Assembly: GCA_015832175.1 (NCBI GenBank)
Contig: WJXW01000013.1
Coordinates: forward strand, 1,240,001-1,304,000
Direction of reading: 5' to 3'
DNA: 64,000 nt
Source of the DNA: Paraphaeosphaeria minitans
Taxonomy: Eukaryota; Ascomycota; Dothideomycetes; Pleosporales; Didymosphaeriaceae
Shown: positions 1-10,142 of the stretch, piece by piece
Layout: the number at the start of each line of letters is the position of its first letter
Numbering within the stretch: position 1 is the first letter of the stretch
The notes under the pieces: generated by a model
Told to the model about the DNA's origin: nothing
Seen by the model: only the letters and a program-made list of their open reading frames with translations
Database searches by the model: none
Translations under genes and position numbers: made by a program

Positions 1-61
1 TGTTATTGTAATGCTAGGTTATTGCTCATGATGAACGACGAACGAAGTGAGGAGTAAAGAT
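1..61. other. Unassigned flank left of first LTR
   Basis: This short stretch keeps CpG and TpG words and looks less mutated than most of the window. It ends in a purine-rich run just before a Gypsy-1 LTR, so it could be the 3' end of an element lying mostly outside the window. Nothing else is recognisable. Confidence 0.3.
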
Positions 62-273
62 GTAACGGGTAGATCACGATATTGTTATGGTATTGTGGCA
101 TCTGGCGCTAAGGCCCTATAAGGGGCCTGTGCGCTAAGCATGCTAGCTATACAAAACCTACACTACGCCCTAGCTTTACAGAAGTTGAATATTATTCTAC
201 TTAATACTGTTAAGTAACCCTTTTACTATCCTTTCTAGTGTGAAGTAAATACTATTATAATAGACTAGATACT
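62..273 (+). repeat. Gypsy-1 LTR, plus orientation
   Basis: It matches the Gypsy-1 LTRs at 16545-16760 and 63458-63671 (plus strand) and those at 5567-5781 and 15002-15216 (minus strand). It starts GTAACGGGTAG and holds the shared 'GGCGCTAAGGCCC' and 'CCTTTCTAGTG' blocks. The last 20 bases have diverged, so the right end is approximate and no TSD could be matched. It is either a solo LTR or the 3' LTR of an element to the left. It is one of the less RIP-mutated LTR copies here. Confidence 0.75.
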
Positions 274-768
274 TAATAAGCCAAATTGCCGAAAATAATA
301 CTTTTATAAATTTATAAGGAGTAGAAGTTAAGCTTCTACCACTAAACTTCGATGTCTAAGGCTAGAAGGTTAGATCTAAGATACCTAATAGGCCTAAGGT
401 TAATATATATAAATTAAAAATATTTACTAGGGCGTAGCCTATAATATACTTTTCTAGACTTAGTTAGATGGCGTCTAACTTAGTAGAAGTTAAATAATTA
501 GGCTAAGTACTATTATTAACCTCTTATTACTATTAGTAGGTCTACTAGGCGTCTAGTTTATAATTTCTATCTAGGTAACTATAATAGACTTAATACTTAA
601 TACTTAATAAGCCAAAGTTCTAAAAATAACACTTTTATAAATTTATAAGGAGTAGAAGTTAAGCTTCTACTATTAAACTTATATATCTAGGATTGGAATA
701 TTAGGTCCGAAGGACCTAATAGGCCTAAGGTTAAAGCCTATAGAACAAGGATATCTACTAGGCGTAGC
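271..768. repeat. Direct repeat pair, offset 331 bp
   Basis: Two imperfect copies of a segment of about 165 bp lie at 271-440 and 602-768. They share the blocks 'acttaataagccaaa', 'ataaatttataaggagtag' and 'aggcctaaggtta'. The 331-bp offset and decay by transitions suggest a duplicated piece of an old element. No coding frame is recognisable. Confidence 0.6.
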
Positions 769-789
769 CTATAATAATAAGTAGGTAGA

Positions 790-2381
790 GCATAGGTATT
801 ACGCGGATAATTAGAACTCCTCTTTAGAAGTTAGCCTATAGGCCTTAGGTAAATACCCTTACTAGGCTATAGTGGCCTATAATAATATGCGTTTTTATTA
901 TATTTTATGTACTTCCTCCTTACTTTACACATTTTTTATATAGGTAGAGCTTTTTTTTAAAGATTTAAACTAGGTTTTTAAAGTCTAACTTTAGTCTCTA
1001 AATATTCTAAAACTTATTATAGCCTTTTCAGTAGAGTAAGTATTATTTCTATCCTTTCTTTATTTACTTATCTAGGATTTTCTCTACTTTCTAGACTTCT
1101 CCTCCTTTAGGTATAACGTCTAGTAGTGAGGTATTAGTGCCCTCTACTTCTAGTCTTAGTTTCTATCGCTCTAGGAGTGAGATATAGAACACGTTATAGA
1201 TATACTAACTAAGTAGGAGGAGTAGGTAGTATGCCTACGATCCTACTATATTCTACACTTAAAAGGGTCTAATAAATTTCCCTTAGAGCTTCTTACTAGG
1301 TTATTAAGGCATCTATATATTCTTTATACTAAGAAGAATAAGATTACCTCTCTAGAATAACTTCTACTTATACTTCTTATTATAGTATTAGCTTTAATAC
1401 TCTTACGCTAACTTTAAGTGCTCTATAAGTTATACTCTTACACTATATATACGCTTTACTCTACTAACTATATCTAGTATCTTCCCCTCTTACCTACTAT
1501 CTGTAGGAGGCGTAGCAGGAATAGGATGTTTACTATATATAGTGTAGAAGAGAGTTATTTTTATTAAATTATAAATTAAGTTATTATATATAAATTAAGC
1601 TATAGGGAGTAGCTTAACCTAGTTTCCTTAGAAGGTAGTAATGAATATATATAGGTACTACTCTAGCGTCTAATTCTAGCGTTTTATTTACCTATCTATT
1701 TAGAAATAGAAGGCAGTGCTAACCCTACACTTTATCTATAGTTAGTAGTATATTTCTGCCTAAAATATAGGGGTAAAGATAGAGACTTTATTAAATATAA
1801 TACCTTTCTAGAAACTAAACTTTAAAATAACCTGTTAAAAGTAGGCCTTAGCAAATTACTTTACATCCTATAACTTCTATATAAGAATATAAATTACTAT
1901 CTTAGAAACGCGACATATAATTACTAAAATTATATTAAAAGCGTAGCTTCCTTAGTCCTTTACTAGTAAAGCCCTAGTTATAAAGTCTAGTAAGACTTTC
2001 TTAAAGATATCCTTTAGTGGTAAAATAGGTGCTAGCTAGCTATACTTAATATACCTTAGAGCTTTACTCCTTTAGTGGATAGTATATATTTTTACGTATT
2101 TCTAAACAGTTTAACCTATAAGAGGCTAATAGTAGACTCTCTTAGTAGCCTTAAGCGTTTTATATATACTAAAGTAGCCTACTATATACGTCTTATAGTT
2201 TTAGAATAAAATCTCTTACCTAATTACTAGTTTATCGAAGATGTATAATTAGCTATTATACCTTAGGACTTTATTTTTATTAAGGCGCTATACTTACGCC
2301 TTACTACTACTTTAAGTACTATATCTACTTACTTAAGTAGTAATACGCTTAATAGTAAAGGTGTTCCTTTATTATAACTAC
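790..2381 (-). pseudogene. Gypsy-1 relic E: integrase region (RIP-decayed)
   Basis: The reverse strand matches the integrase part of Gypsy-1 copy D (7400-8960) and copy B (41340-42834). Fragments of the integrase core and of the C-terminal region are visible between many TAA/TAG codons. The relic fades at its 3' side near 790, where the duplicated repeat begins. At 2377-2381 (actac) it is broken by a gag-only Copia element; E resumes at 5413 after the second TSD copy (gctac). It is then broken again by copy D at 5566. No function can remain. Confidence 0.75.
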
Positions 2382-2693
2382 TGTCTGTACAGTTTATCGT
2401 ACAAATAGCACTGAGTGAAATAGGGGCCTGCCTACCTGTAGGGAACCGTACAAGGACCCACTATTTAGGTTAGCGCTAAGAGGCAGAGACTTTATAAGGC
2501 CCTGCCTACCTATAAGGACCCGTATAAGGACCCACTGCTTAGGTTAGCGCTAAGAGGTAGAGACTTTATAAGGTCCTTAGTGCCCCTTCATACAATAGAT
2601 AAGACATAATTAATTAAACCTACTTCTTACTCTTTGTATAATAGTATACTATTAACCCTTAAATGCTTAATTGCAGATTAAGCTAAACCTACA
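2382..2693 (+). repeat. Copia 5' LTR, long (312-bp) form
   Basis: It begins TGTCTGTACAG and ends AAACCTACA. It carries a 74-bp internal tandem duplication (blocks of 'cctgcctacct...gactttataagg') that separates the 312-bp LTR class from the 238-bp class. It also contains a perfect 14-bp palindrome, AATAGTATACTATT. Confidence 0.9.
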
Positions 2694-3033
2694 CTAATTA
2701 GTAGTTGATTCTAATTAACTATAAACTAGTAAGGTCTAGAAATAGAGCGCCCTATAAGCTAGATATGTAGGCTCTATATTTTTACCTTTACTAGAGATTA
2801 AATTTTAGATTATATAATAAGCAGAAATAAAGCGCGTATATCTATAAAGAGTTGTATAATCTAGTCTAAGCTATTCTACAAAAAAGAAAGGAGATAGTAA
2901 GCACATTTATAACCCTAAAAAACATGTCACACAATTGAACCAGCGACAACTAAACGTAAATACGTCGCACGATTAAACTAGCAATAACTAAACGTAGACA
3001 CGTCGTACGACTAAGAAAGACAAAGATAATAAC

Positions 3034-5090
3034 ATGGCACTAGGACTAGGAGACTTCCTAGAGGAATCTGTACAAGAAGGAATCGCACAACAAGCTACCT
3101 AGGAGGATAACTTAGAATAGCTACACTAGGTAGAAGAAGTAGTAAATATTAGAGCTGTTACCCTAAAGGGCGAAATTGCACAAAAATACTAGATAGATAG
3201 GATAGACCTATATAGCAGTCTACTCTCTTTAATAAAGTGTATAAATATATATACAGTGTATATGCTTGTTTAGTATTATATAAGCAGCCTTAAAGGAGAA
3301 GAGGTAATCTCCTCCTTCTTAGAAGACTTCTTTAAATAAATAAAAAAGAACTTTAAGCAAATTAGCTGTATAATAAGATAAGAGCTTATTACCTATTTTA
3401 TATAAAAAGGATTTACTACTCTAGACTCTATAGTAAAGAATACACAGTTAAAGAAGCTCTATAGACTTACTTAGCTTAAATATAAGCTACAGGAACCTTA
3501 TATAACACTGCTGTAACTTAAACCTAAACTAGATTATACTATATATATAATAGAACCTACACTACCTATAGGGATTCTATAAATAGCGGGTGCACAGCTA
3601 GGGCATTTACACTAGTAGGTAAAGATAAGAATACTATATATAGAGCTACACTAGTAGTAATAGCCTAAAACTTAAGCTGCCTTTGCTTAGCAACCTATAT
3701 TATATAAAAAGACTAGGCGCTCCTAGTCTTCTTGATAATAAAGGGACTATACCCTTATTTAGCTAGACAAGATTATTCTCCTTTAGAAAGTATAGAATAA
3801 GGAGAATAACTATACTAGCTAACTATATAATATACTAGCAGATAAGGTAAGACTCTTTAGAGAGTTATACTATAGACTAGGTATACTACAGGACTAGTAT
3901 GTAAACATCTTCCTAGGCATTCTCTCTAATCGCGTAAGCACCTACTACCTTCACAATATAAAACTAGGACTTTAATAGGAGGAATTGTACAATTAACTAA
4001 ATAGACACTTTAACACTAGTGTGAACTATAACTAATACTAGATAGACTAGACTACCCTTACTTTTATATAATACTAGTAAAATAATTTTAGTAACACAGC
4101 GTATAAGGCTTTAGATGTAATAATTAATAAGCTTACCCTAGCCTAAAGAGCTTTAGGAGAAGGGTTTAGTAGTAAACTTTAACTACACACTACTATTATA
4201 CAAGCATGCTAAGGCCACCTAGACCTTAAATAAGCTATATTTAATCCTAAAAATATAGTAGAAGGCTTACTTAGCGACCTTTGTGCGTTACTCTAAGTTA
4301 CTAAAGACAGGAAAAAGTTATAGTTCCTCTAAAACAGTAAAGAGGTGTACTACACTAATTAATAATATAATAATTCTAATTGCATAAGAGGATCTAGCCC
4401 CTCTAGAGGTAGATTAACCTTTAGACTAAAAGGAAGGGGCAACTTTAGAAGTTTAAGCTCTTACATAAAGTAGAAATGCTTTATATACTATAAAGAAGGA
4501 TACTAGTCTACTAACTATCTACTAAAGGATACCTAGCGAGCTAGAAAGTAATACATATTATTGTACGCTAACTTCTACAAATATAAACCCTCTACTATAG
4601 ATATATAAACATACATCCTTAACTTTAAAGGAGAGCTAAAGAATAAAGACTATTGCACAAAAGAGGAGGAAGATAAATAAAACTAATAAAGTAATAAAGA
4701 AGAAGCACAGAAGGCTACCTTATACTTTACTTCTACTACATACCTTTATTGCATAACTAGGAGCGATCCTTCTATACCTACTTACTAAGATCTAGCGCTA
4801 AGTATTATATCGCTTAATACCCTACCTTCTATTTACGTATAGGGCATATACCTAGAAAAAGCCTTATTATATGATACAACTCTGCTACTATGCGAAAGAG
4901 TAGGGTAAGAGCTAAGTAGATTAGCTATTACTACCTATTTGCATAAAAGTAGGTGTAAATAGAACCTCTACTATATAGCGACACTGTACCTACCTTACAA
5001 CCTGTTCTAATAGGGGAAGGCTAACTATATAAATAGAGAAGGACAGGAAAAGGAAAGCGTATAATAGATATAAGCTATTATATAAAAGAA
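3034..5090 (+). pseudogene. Copia Gag, decayed, with zinc knuckle
   Basis: Translation from the ATG at 3034 gives MALGLGDFLEESVQ and then a frame broken by many stops at former Gln/Trp codons. Around 4474-4518 it reads KCFIYYKEGY-STNY. Undoing RIP gives a C-x2-C-x4-C-x4-H knuckle, the form I associate with fungal Ty1/Copia Gag (recalled family knowledge). The frame continues past a deletion junction near 4750 (ITRSDPSIPTY) into a C-terminal part which in the full element lies downstream of RNase H. Gag would have packaged RNA into virus-like particles. This copy still has a start codon, unlike the copy at 43888, but cannot be translated through. Confidence 0.75.
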
Positions 5091-5100
5091 AAGTTACTAG

Positions 5101-5412
5101 TGTCTATATAGTTTATTGTATAAATAGCACTAAGTAAAATAGGGGCCTACCTACCTATAGGGACCCGCACAAGGACCCACTACTTAGGTTAGTGCTAAGA
5201 GGCAGAGACTTTATAAGGCCCTGCCTACCTATAAGGACCTGTACAAGGACCTACTACTTAGGTTAGCGCTAAGAGGCAGAGACTTTATAAGGTCCTTAGT
5301 GCCCCTTTATACGATAGACAAGACGTAATTAATTAAACCTACTTCTTGCCCTTTGTACAATAGTATACTATTAACCCTTAAATGCTTAATTGCAGATTAA
5401 GCCAAACCTATA
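5101..5412 (+). repeat. Copia 3' LTR, long (312-bp) form
   Basis: It pairs with 2382-2693 and has the same length and the same 74-bp internal duplication. The two differ by scattered C/T and G/A changes. It is followed by TSD gctac at 5413-5417. Confidence 0.9.
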
Positions 5413-5566
5413 GCTACTATATTTTAGTTAGTAGGTTAGACTCTTTTAATATACGTTTATTACTAACTAATACTCTAGCTAGTAAGCGTAGCAAATATAG
5501 CGTGTATACTATAGCACTAGTTATAAAAGCTCTTATAGTTTTATAAACGCTAGCAATATACGTTTT
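5413..5566 (-). pseudogene. Gypsy-1 relic E: segment between RNase H and integrase
   Basis: It continues relic E after the Copia insertion and matches D at about 8940-9110, for example 'actaatactctagctagtaagcg'. It ends at gtttt (5562-5566), the TSD of copy D. Relic E picks up again at 15217. Confidence 0.7.
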
Positions 5567-5781
5567 ATATAAGGTCTGGTTATAGGCAATAGTATTTACT
5601 TTACACTAGGAAGAATAGTAAAAGAATAACTTAATAGTATTAATAGAATAATACTTATTTTATGTAGAGTTAGGGCGTAGTGTAGGTTTTACGCAGCTAG
5701 CTTACTTAGCGCATAGGCCCTTTATAAGTCCTTAGCGCTAAATACTACAACACTATAATAATATTATAATCTACCTATTAT
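5567..5781 (-). repeat. Gypsy-1 3' LTR of copy D
   Basis: It is 215 bp long and reverse-complements to the LTRs at 62 and 16545. Next to it (5782-5797), reading on the minus strand, lies the purine-rich 'agagggggaaattt', a credible polypurine tract for plus-strand priming. The same tract precedes the LTR at 63458. Confidence 0.88.
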
Positions 5782-5916
5782 AAAATTTCCCCCTCTAGCT
5801 GTAGTCCTCTACAGTATGCTATAGCCTTAATAAAAACCTTACCCTATAGGAAAGGAAAAGAGTGTCTATATAGATACGTGTTATATGCGTAATACTAGCG
5901 TGTTATAAGTAAATAG
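5782..5916 (-). other. Gypsy-1 3' untranslated tail with polypurine tract
   Basis: It matches 63397-63457 of copy B in reverse ('ctctagctgtagtcctctacag' region). It holds no coding frame. It is interrupted at 5916 by LTR-X. Confidence 0.6.
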
Positions 5917-6341
5917 TGTAAAGAGGAGGTATAGGCTAGAGGATAAAGGGTAACCTTCTAGACCTTCTAGTACCTTCTCTCCCCTAGTACTAGTTACCTA
6001 GAATAGTAGAGACTAGAGTAATAGAGGGTAGATCGAACGTAGTTAAATAGAGCAATAAAACCTTAGGTATAGGCTTAGAATTGCTATCTAGGATAGAGAG
6101 TACACGTAGAAGGTAACTCTCCTTATATACATACAGTAGAGATTCTAGAGTATTCTACTTAGTAATTCTCTACTATCTATAACGTTACCTATAACGTCAC
6201 CTATGACGTCACCTTATAACGTCACCTATAACGTTACCTAGTATCCATAGGGCTATAACGTCATTATAACGTCATTATAGAAATTATAGAATATAGAAAA
6301 GGTAACTTCTAGGAACCTTTAAAGGTTACCTATTCCTTACA
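5917..6341 (+). repeat. Solo LTR-X with CRE-like ACGT array
   Basis: This 425-bp LTR runs TGTAAAGAGG...CCTTACA and is flanked by identical TSDs, aatag (5912-5916 and 6342-6346). A second 425-bp copy is at 11378-11802; the internal body of this family is not seen in the window. At 6182-6272 it carries seven ACGT cores, as TAACGTCA or TGACGTCA-like sites. The first five are 12, 12, 13 and 12 bp apart and the last two are 11 bp apart, about one helical turn. Such CRE/ATF-type sites could be promoter elements of the LTR. Confidence 0.87.
6177..6285. promoter_or_regulatory. Tandem CRE-like (TGACGTCA-type) sites in LTR-X
   Basis: ACGT cores lie at 6182, 6194, 6206, 6219, 6231, 6258 and 6269. TGACGTCA is the known binding site of bZIP ATF/CREB factors. 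Regular helical spacing in an LTR suggests a transcription-factor array. Binding is inferred, not shown. Confidence 0.45.
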
Positions 6342-6540
6342 AATAGTGCGCGTTATAAACGCATCGCGTATATTATTTATTATAGGGCTCCTACTCCTTC
6401 TATTTACTATAGCCTTTTGTAATATAGGGTAATAGGGCTATATAGTTTTAATGTTATTTTAATTCTCGTGTACTCTCTACCTATATAATATATAACTACT
6501 ATACACTTAGTATAGACAAAGCGCTAAACCTTTAAAATAA
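6342..6540 (-). other. Gypsy-1 3' tail, noncoding
   Basis: It matches copy B at 46900-47120 in reverse. No frame is recognised. Confidence 0.5.
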
Positions 6541-7398
6541 CTTTCTTAATTATTTAATATACTATACTATCTAGTACCTAAGTATATTAAAAGTCTAACT
6601 TATATAGTGCTACTATCTTCGCGTTTAGTAATAATACTAAGCGCGTAGACTATAATGTAGTACTAATAACTTATATACGCTACGTATAGTACTTAGTACA
6701 GCTTCTTAAGAACTATATAAAAGATAAAAATAAGCGCTATAACTATTACGTTAAAGGTAATTATAGAGACTATAACTTAGTATGTTTAGAGTCGCACGCT
6801 ATATATACGCTTTAGCTAATATTTATAGGTGCTAAAGGTAATAAATAGGCGCCTTATTTACCTATACGCCTTTTATAATTACTATTATATTATAGTTATA
6901 GAAACCCTAAATAGGTAGTGTAAGACAAATAAGCGTGTAAAAGTAATAGGCTTAAAACTAGCTTATTACTAAAAGCAATTCAACTTAGAGCTAGCTAACT
7001 ACTAGCGTATTACAGCTTATATTAGTACACCTATAGGTGTAGCAACCTAGGTGCCTACTACTAGCCCTTAGTACCTAGACTTAATTCTAGTAGAGTAGTA
7101 TTAGATTACTAGTGCTCTTAAAGTAGTTATTCCCTTTATATAGTAGATGATAAATTCACACCTTTACTACACTTAAAACGTATACTAATAGCTTACCTTA
7201 GATTAATCTAGTGTCTACTCACTACTGTTATAAGGGCGACTTAGATAATAGTAATAAAAAAGAGTAGGAAGAAAGTTACTACTAAAGGTGTAGTAGGTAA
7301 GAATAGTAAAAAGGGTAAAGATTATAAAGATAATAAGTAGGGGGGGCGTAAGTGGTGCGTAGTTTAGTTAGATTACTTCTTAGAAGCTAGCCTATAAA
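6540..7398 (+). pseudogene. Antisense accessory ORF of Gypsy-1 (copy D)
   Basis: It lies on the strand opposite to the element, between the end of pol and the 3' LTR. About 280 codons read in one frame with only a few stops. At about 6732-6782 it reads KRYNYYVKGNYRDYNLV; undoing G-to-A gives C-x2-C-V-K-G-N-x3-C. Upstream is a Leu/Tyr-rich segment (ITYIRYVQYLVQLLKNYIKD). The C-terminus is Lys-rich (KKSRKKVTTKGVVGKNSKKGK). A matching copy is on the minus strand in B (43073-43887 and 46770-46960). Comparable antisense frames occur in Gypsy-2, G3 and G4. The function is unknown; the Cys pattern suggests metal binding and the basic tail suggests nucleic-acid binding, both inference. It could be a captured gene. 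Confidence 0.6.
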
Positions 7399-7399
7399 G

Positions 7400-9460
7400 C
7401 TTAGGTAGATACCCTTAATAAGCTATAAGTGCTCTATAAGCTATAGTGCTTTATAATAACATATATTATATTTACGTTTTATATACTCTTATTATATTCT
7501 TTGTCTCCTCTTTATATACGCAGCTCTTTTTCCTTTAAAGGTTTAGACTAAGTTATTTATATTTTTAAAATTTAACTCTAGAATTTAGGTGTTCTAAGTC
7601 TTATTATAGCCTTTTTAGTAGAGTAGGTATTACTTTTACCCCTTTCTTATATACTTAGCTAGGATTTCTTCTACTTTCTAGGCTTCTCCTCCTTTAGGTA
7701 TAATCTCTAGTAGCTAGGTGTTAATGTCTTCTACTCCTAGCCTTAGTTTCTATTATTTAAGGAGGGAAATATAAAACATGTTATAAATGTAATAGTGTAG
7801 TAGGAGGAGTAGGTAGTATACCTACGTTCTAACTACGTTCTGCACTTAAAAAGGCCTAATAAAGTTTCTTAATAGCTTCTTACTTAGTTATTAAGGCATA
7901 TGTATATTCTTTATAGAATAACTCTTACTTATGTTTCTTATTATAGTACTAGCTCTAATACTCTTATACTAAGTATAAGTGCTCTATAAGTAATGCGTGT
8001 GCACTATATATACATTTTACTCTTTTAACTATATCTAGTAGCTCCCCCTCTAGCCTACTGTCTATAGGAGGTGTAGTAAGGATAGGGTGCTTACTATATA
8101 TAGTATAGAAAGGCGTTCTTTTTATTAAATTATAGATAGAGTTGTTGTATGCAAATTAAGCTGTTAGAAGCAGTTTAACTTAGTTTATTTATAAAAACGT
8201 AATAAATATACAAACGTATTATTTAAGGGTCTAATTCTAGCACTCTATTTACCTATCTATCTAAGAGTGGAAAGTAGTGCTAAGCCTACGCTTTACCTAT
8301 AGTTAATAGTATATTTCTGCCTAAAATGCGGAGGTAAAAATAGAGCCCCTATTAGACATAATACTTTTCTAAATGCTAAACTTTAAAATAATCTCTTAAA
8401 AGTAGGCTTTTGTAAATTCTTTTATATCCTATATTTTCTGTGTAGGGATATAGATAGCTATCTTGAAGAAGTAGTATATAATTATAAAGGTTATGTTAAA
8501 AGCGTAGCTACCTTAATTCTTTACTAGTAGGAATTTAGTTATAAAGCCTAGTAAGACTTCTTTAAAGATATCCTTTGGCGTTAGAAGAGGTAATAGCTGG
8601 CTATACTTACTATACCTTAGAGCTTTACTTCTTTAGTAGATAGTATAAGTTCTTACGTACTTCTAAATATCTTAATCTATAAGAGGCTAATAGTAGGTCC
8701 TTTTAATAGCCTTAAGCGTTCTACGTACACTAAAGTAGCCTACTATATACGTATTATAGTGCTAGAACAAAATCTCTTACCTAATTACTAGTTTATCTAG
8801 GATGTATAATCTACTATTGTACCTTAGGGCTTCTATTTTATTAAGGCGCTATACTTACACCTTACTACTACTTTAAGCGCTTTTCCTATATTCTAAGCTA
8901 GTAATACGCTTAATAGCAAAGGCATCCCTTTACTAAAACTACTAAACTTTAGTAATAAAGTTAGACTCTTTTATTATAACTTTACTACTAACTAATACTC
9001 TAGCTAGTAAGCGTAGTACATCTAGTATACACACTATAGCACTAGTAGTAGGGACCCTTACAGCTTTGTAAATATTAGCAATATACGTTTTATATACGCC
9101 TAATAAGCTTAGCTTATTTATAGATCTACTTACTCTACTATGCTTAGTCCTCTATAGTATTTTATTTTATAGGGTAGGTAATAAACAGGTTAGTAATAGG
9201 TTCTCCTATACGTAATCTGCCCTCCTTAATAGTCCATCTACTAGGTTTATTTTCACTAGGTAGTGTTCTACTTTAAAATTAAAAGCTACTAGGTATATTA
9301 CCTATCATACTTATTATAGGTTTAGCTTCTATACAGCGCGTATACTGCGTAGGTTATTATAGTTACTTAGCACTTAAATTATGTGCTGTGTACTATCTAG
9401 ATAATATCTTTATTACTTAAAGTAGTAGATAATAGCGCGGAGCTTAAGGTTATATACTTA
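7400..9460 (-). pseudogene. Gypsy-1 copy D RNase H-integrase part of pol
   Basis: Reading leftwards, RNase H/tether sequence (about 9460-9140) matches copy B 26940-27210. Then come the zinc-binding and core parts of integrase and the C-terminal domain (about 8150-7500). The equivalent in B reads GDLVLLSTKNIYIF and later RKFIGPF, as in Gypsy integrases that tether to chromatin. Trp/Gln codons are mostly stops. Copy D keeps the stretch between RNase H and the integrase core that copy B has lost. The 5' limit is the 2.7-kb insert at about 9461. Confidence 0.75.
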
Positions 9461-9689
9461 AAAATATAATGCTAATCTACATAAAGTTTATTAGATAGGA
9501 TTATTATGAAAACTCACTTTAAATATATTAAAACACGTAATAAATTTGAAATATCGAAATACTAAGCTAAATAGTTTTAATACTATACGTAGGGCTATTT
9601 TATAGAGATGGTAATAAGTTTTTAAGTTCCATTAGTATTACATACCAGGATTCTAGGATTATTTTCATGGAAACAATAATATAGTTTTT

Positions 9690-9761
9690 GGCCTACGTAG
9701 GATTCGAACTGTAGGCCTTTTGCATTAATAATTACGTAGATGTTTTACTACTATGGCACAC
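9690..9761 (-). tRNA. tRNA-like sequence, degenerate (pseudo-tRNA)
   Basis: On the minus strand, AGTTCGAATCC is one base from the RNA polymerase III B-box consensus (GGTTCGANTCC). Upstream, a tRNA-like D-arm ('catagtagtaaaac') sits at the right distance, and TACGT/ATGCA could form an anticodon-type stem after one G-to-A is undone. The implied loop is 8 bases, and the 5' acceptor strand does not pair well with GTAGGCC at the 3' end. This is therefore a decayed tRNA or tRNA-derived repeat, with no anticodon call. Confidence 0.4.
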
Positions 9762-10020
9762 AGAACATTATAAATTAAATATTGGAATATATATACTTAG
9801 TAAAGTTATACTATAACGTTAGAGTTTTACCTAGTTATTTCTTATTTTAATAACGCCTCTTAAATGCTAAGGCTTAACGCTAGAGTAGTGTTAGATATAG
9901 TTTATTAAGGAGTAGATACGTTTATCTAGTAGTAAATTAGATATAGCGTAGTATTAGGTAAATGTTAGTATAGTAAATTAAAACTTAGAATCGGCTAATT
10001 TTAGTTAGTATTAAAGTTAA

Positions 10021-10142
10021 ACTAACTTATTATAGTTAGTATAATATTACTACTAATCTTTTATAGTTAGTATAGTGTTACTACTAACCTATTATAGTTA
10101 ATATATACTTCTACTAGCCTTTTTCAGCTAGTCGAGTATTAT
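10021..10142. repeat. 31-bp minisatellite, about 4 copies
   Basis: Units start at 10021, 10052, 10083 and 10113, each beginning 'actaac/actaat/actagc' and containing 'tatagttagtata'. The first two are 31 bp, the third 30 bp and the fourth is diverged. Confidence 0.75.

Larger units (their letters stand above)
2382..5412 (+). mobile_element. Gag-only Copia element (TR-GAG type), 312-bp LTRs
   Basis: The element is 3,031 bp long, with a 312-bp LTR at each end (2382-2693 and 5101-5412) that starts TGTC and ends TACA/TATA. The TSD is actac on the left and gctac on the right, differing by one RIP-type G-to-A. The 2,407-bp interior carries only a Gag-like frame with a zinc knuckle; protease, integrase, RT and RNase H are missing. 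The full element at 18479-25544 has the same LTR and the same gag, plus 4.2 kb of pol between the two interior ends kept here. It therefore looks like a non-autonomous deletion derivative mobilised in trans. It sits inside Gypsy-1 relic E. Confidence 0.88.

Noticed and set aside
62..273. 5' LTR of a plus-strand Gypsy-1 starting at the window edge
   Set aside because: The sequence after it does not match the Gypsy-1 leader seen at 16761 and 15001, so it is a solo LTR or a 3' LTR.
5917..6341. MITE or DNA transposon with inverted ends GGTAACC...GGTTACC
   Set aside because: The inner inverted repeat is real, but outer ends are TG...CA with exact 5-bp TSDs in both copies and equal 425-bp length, which fits a solo LTR better.
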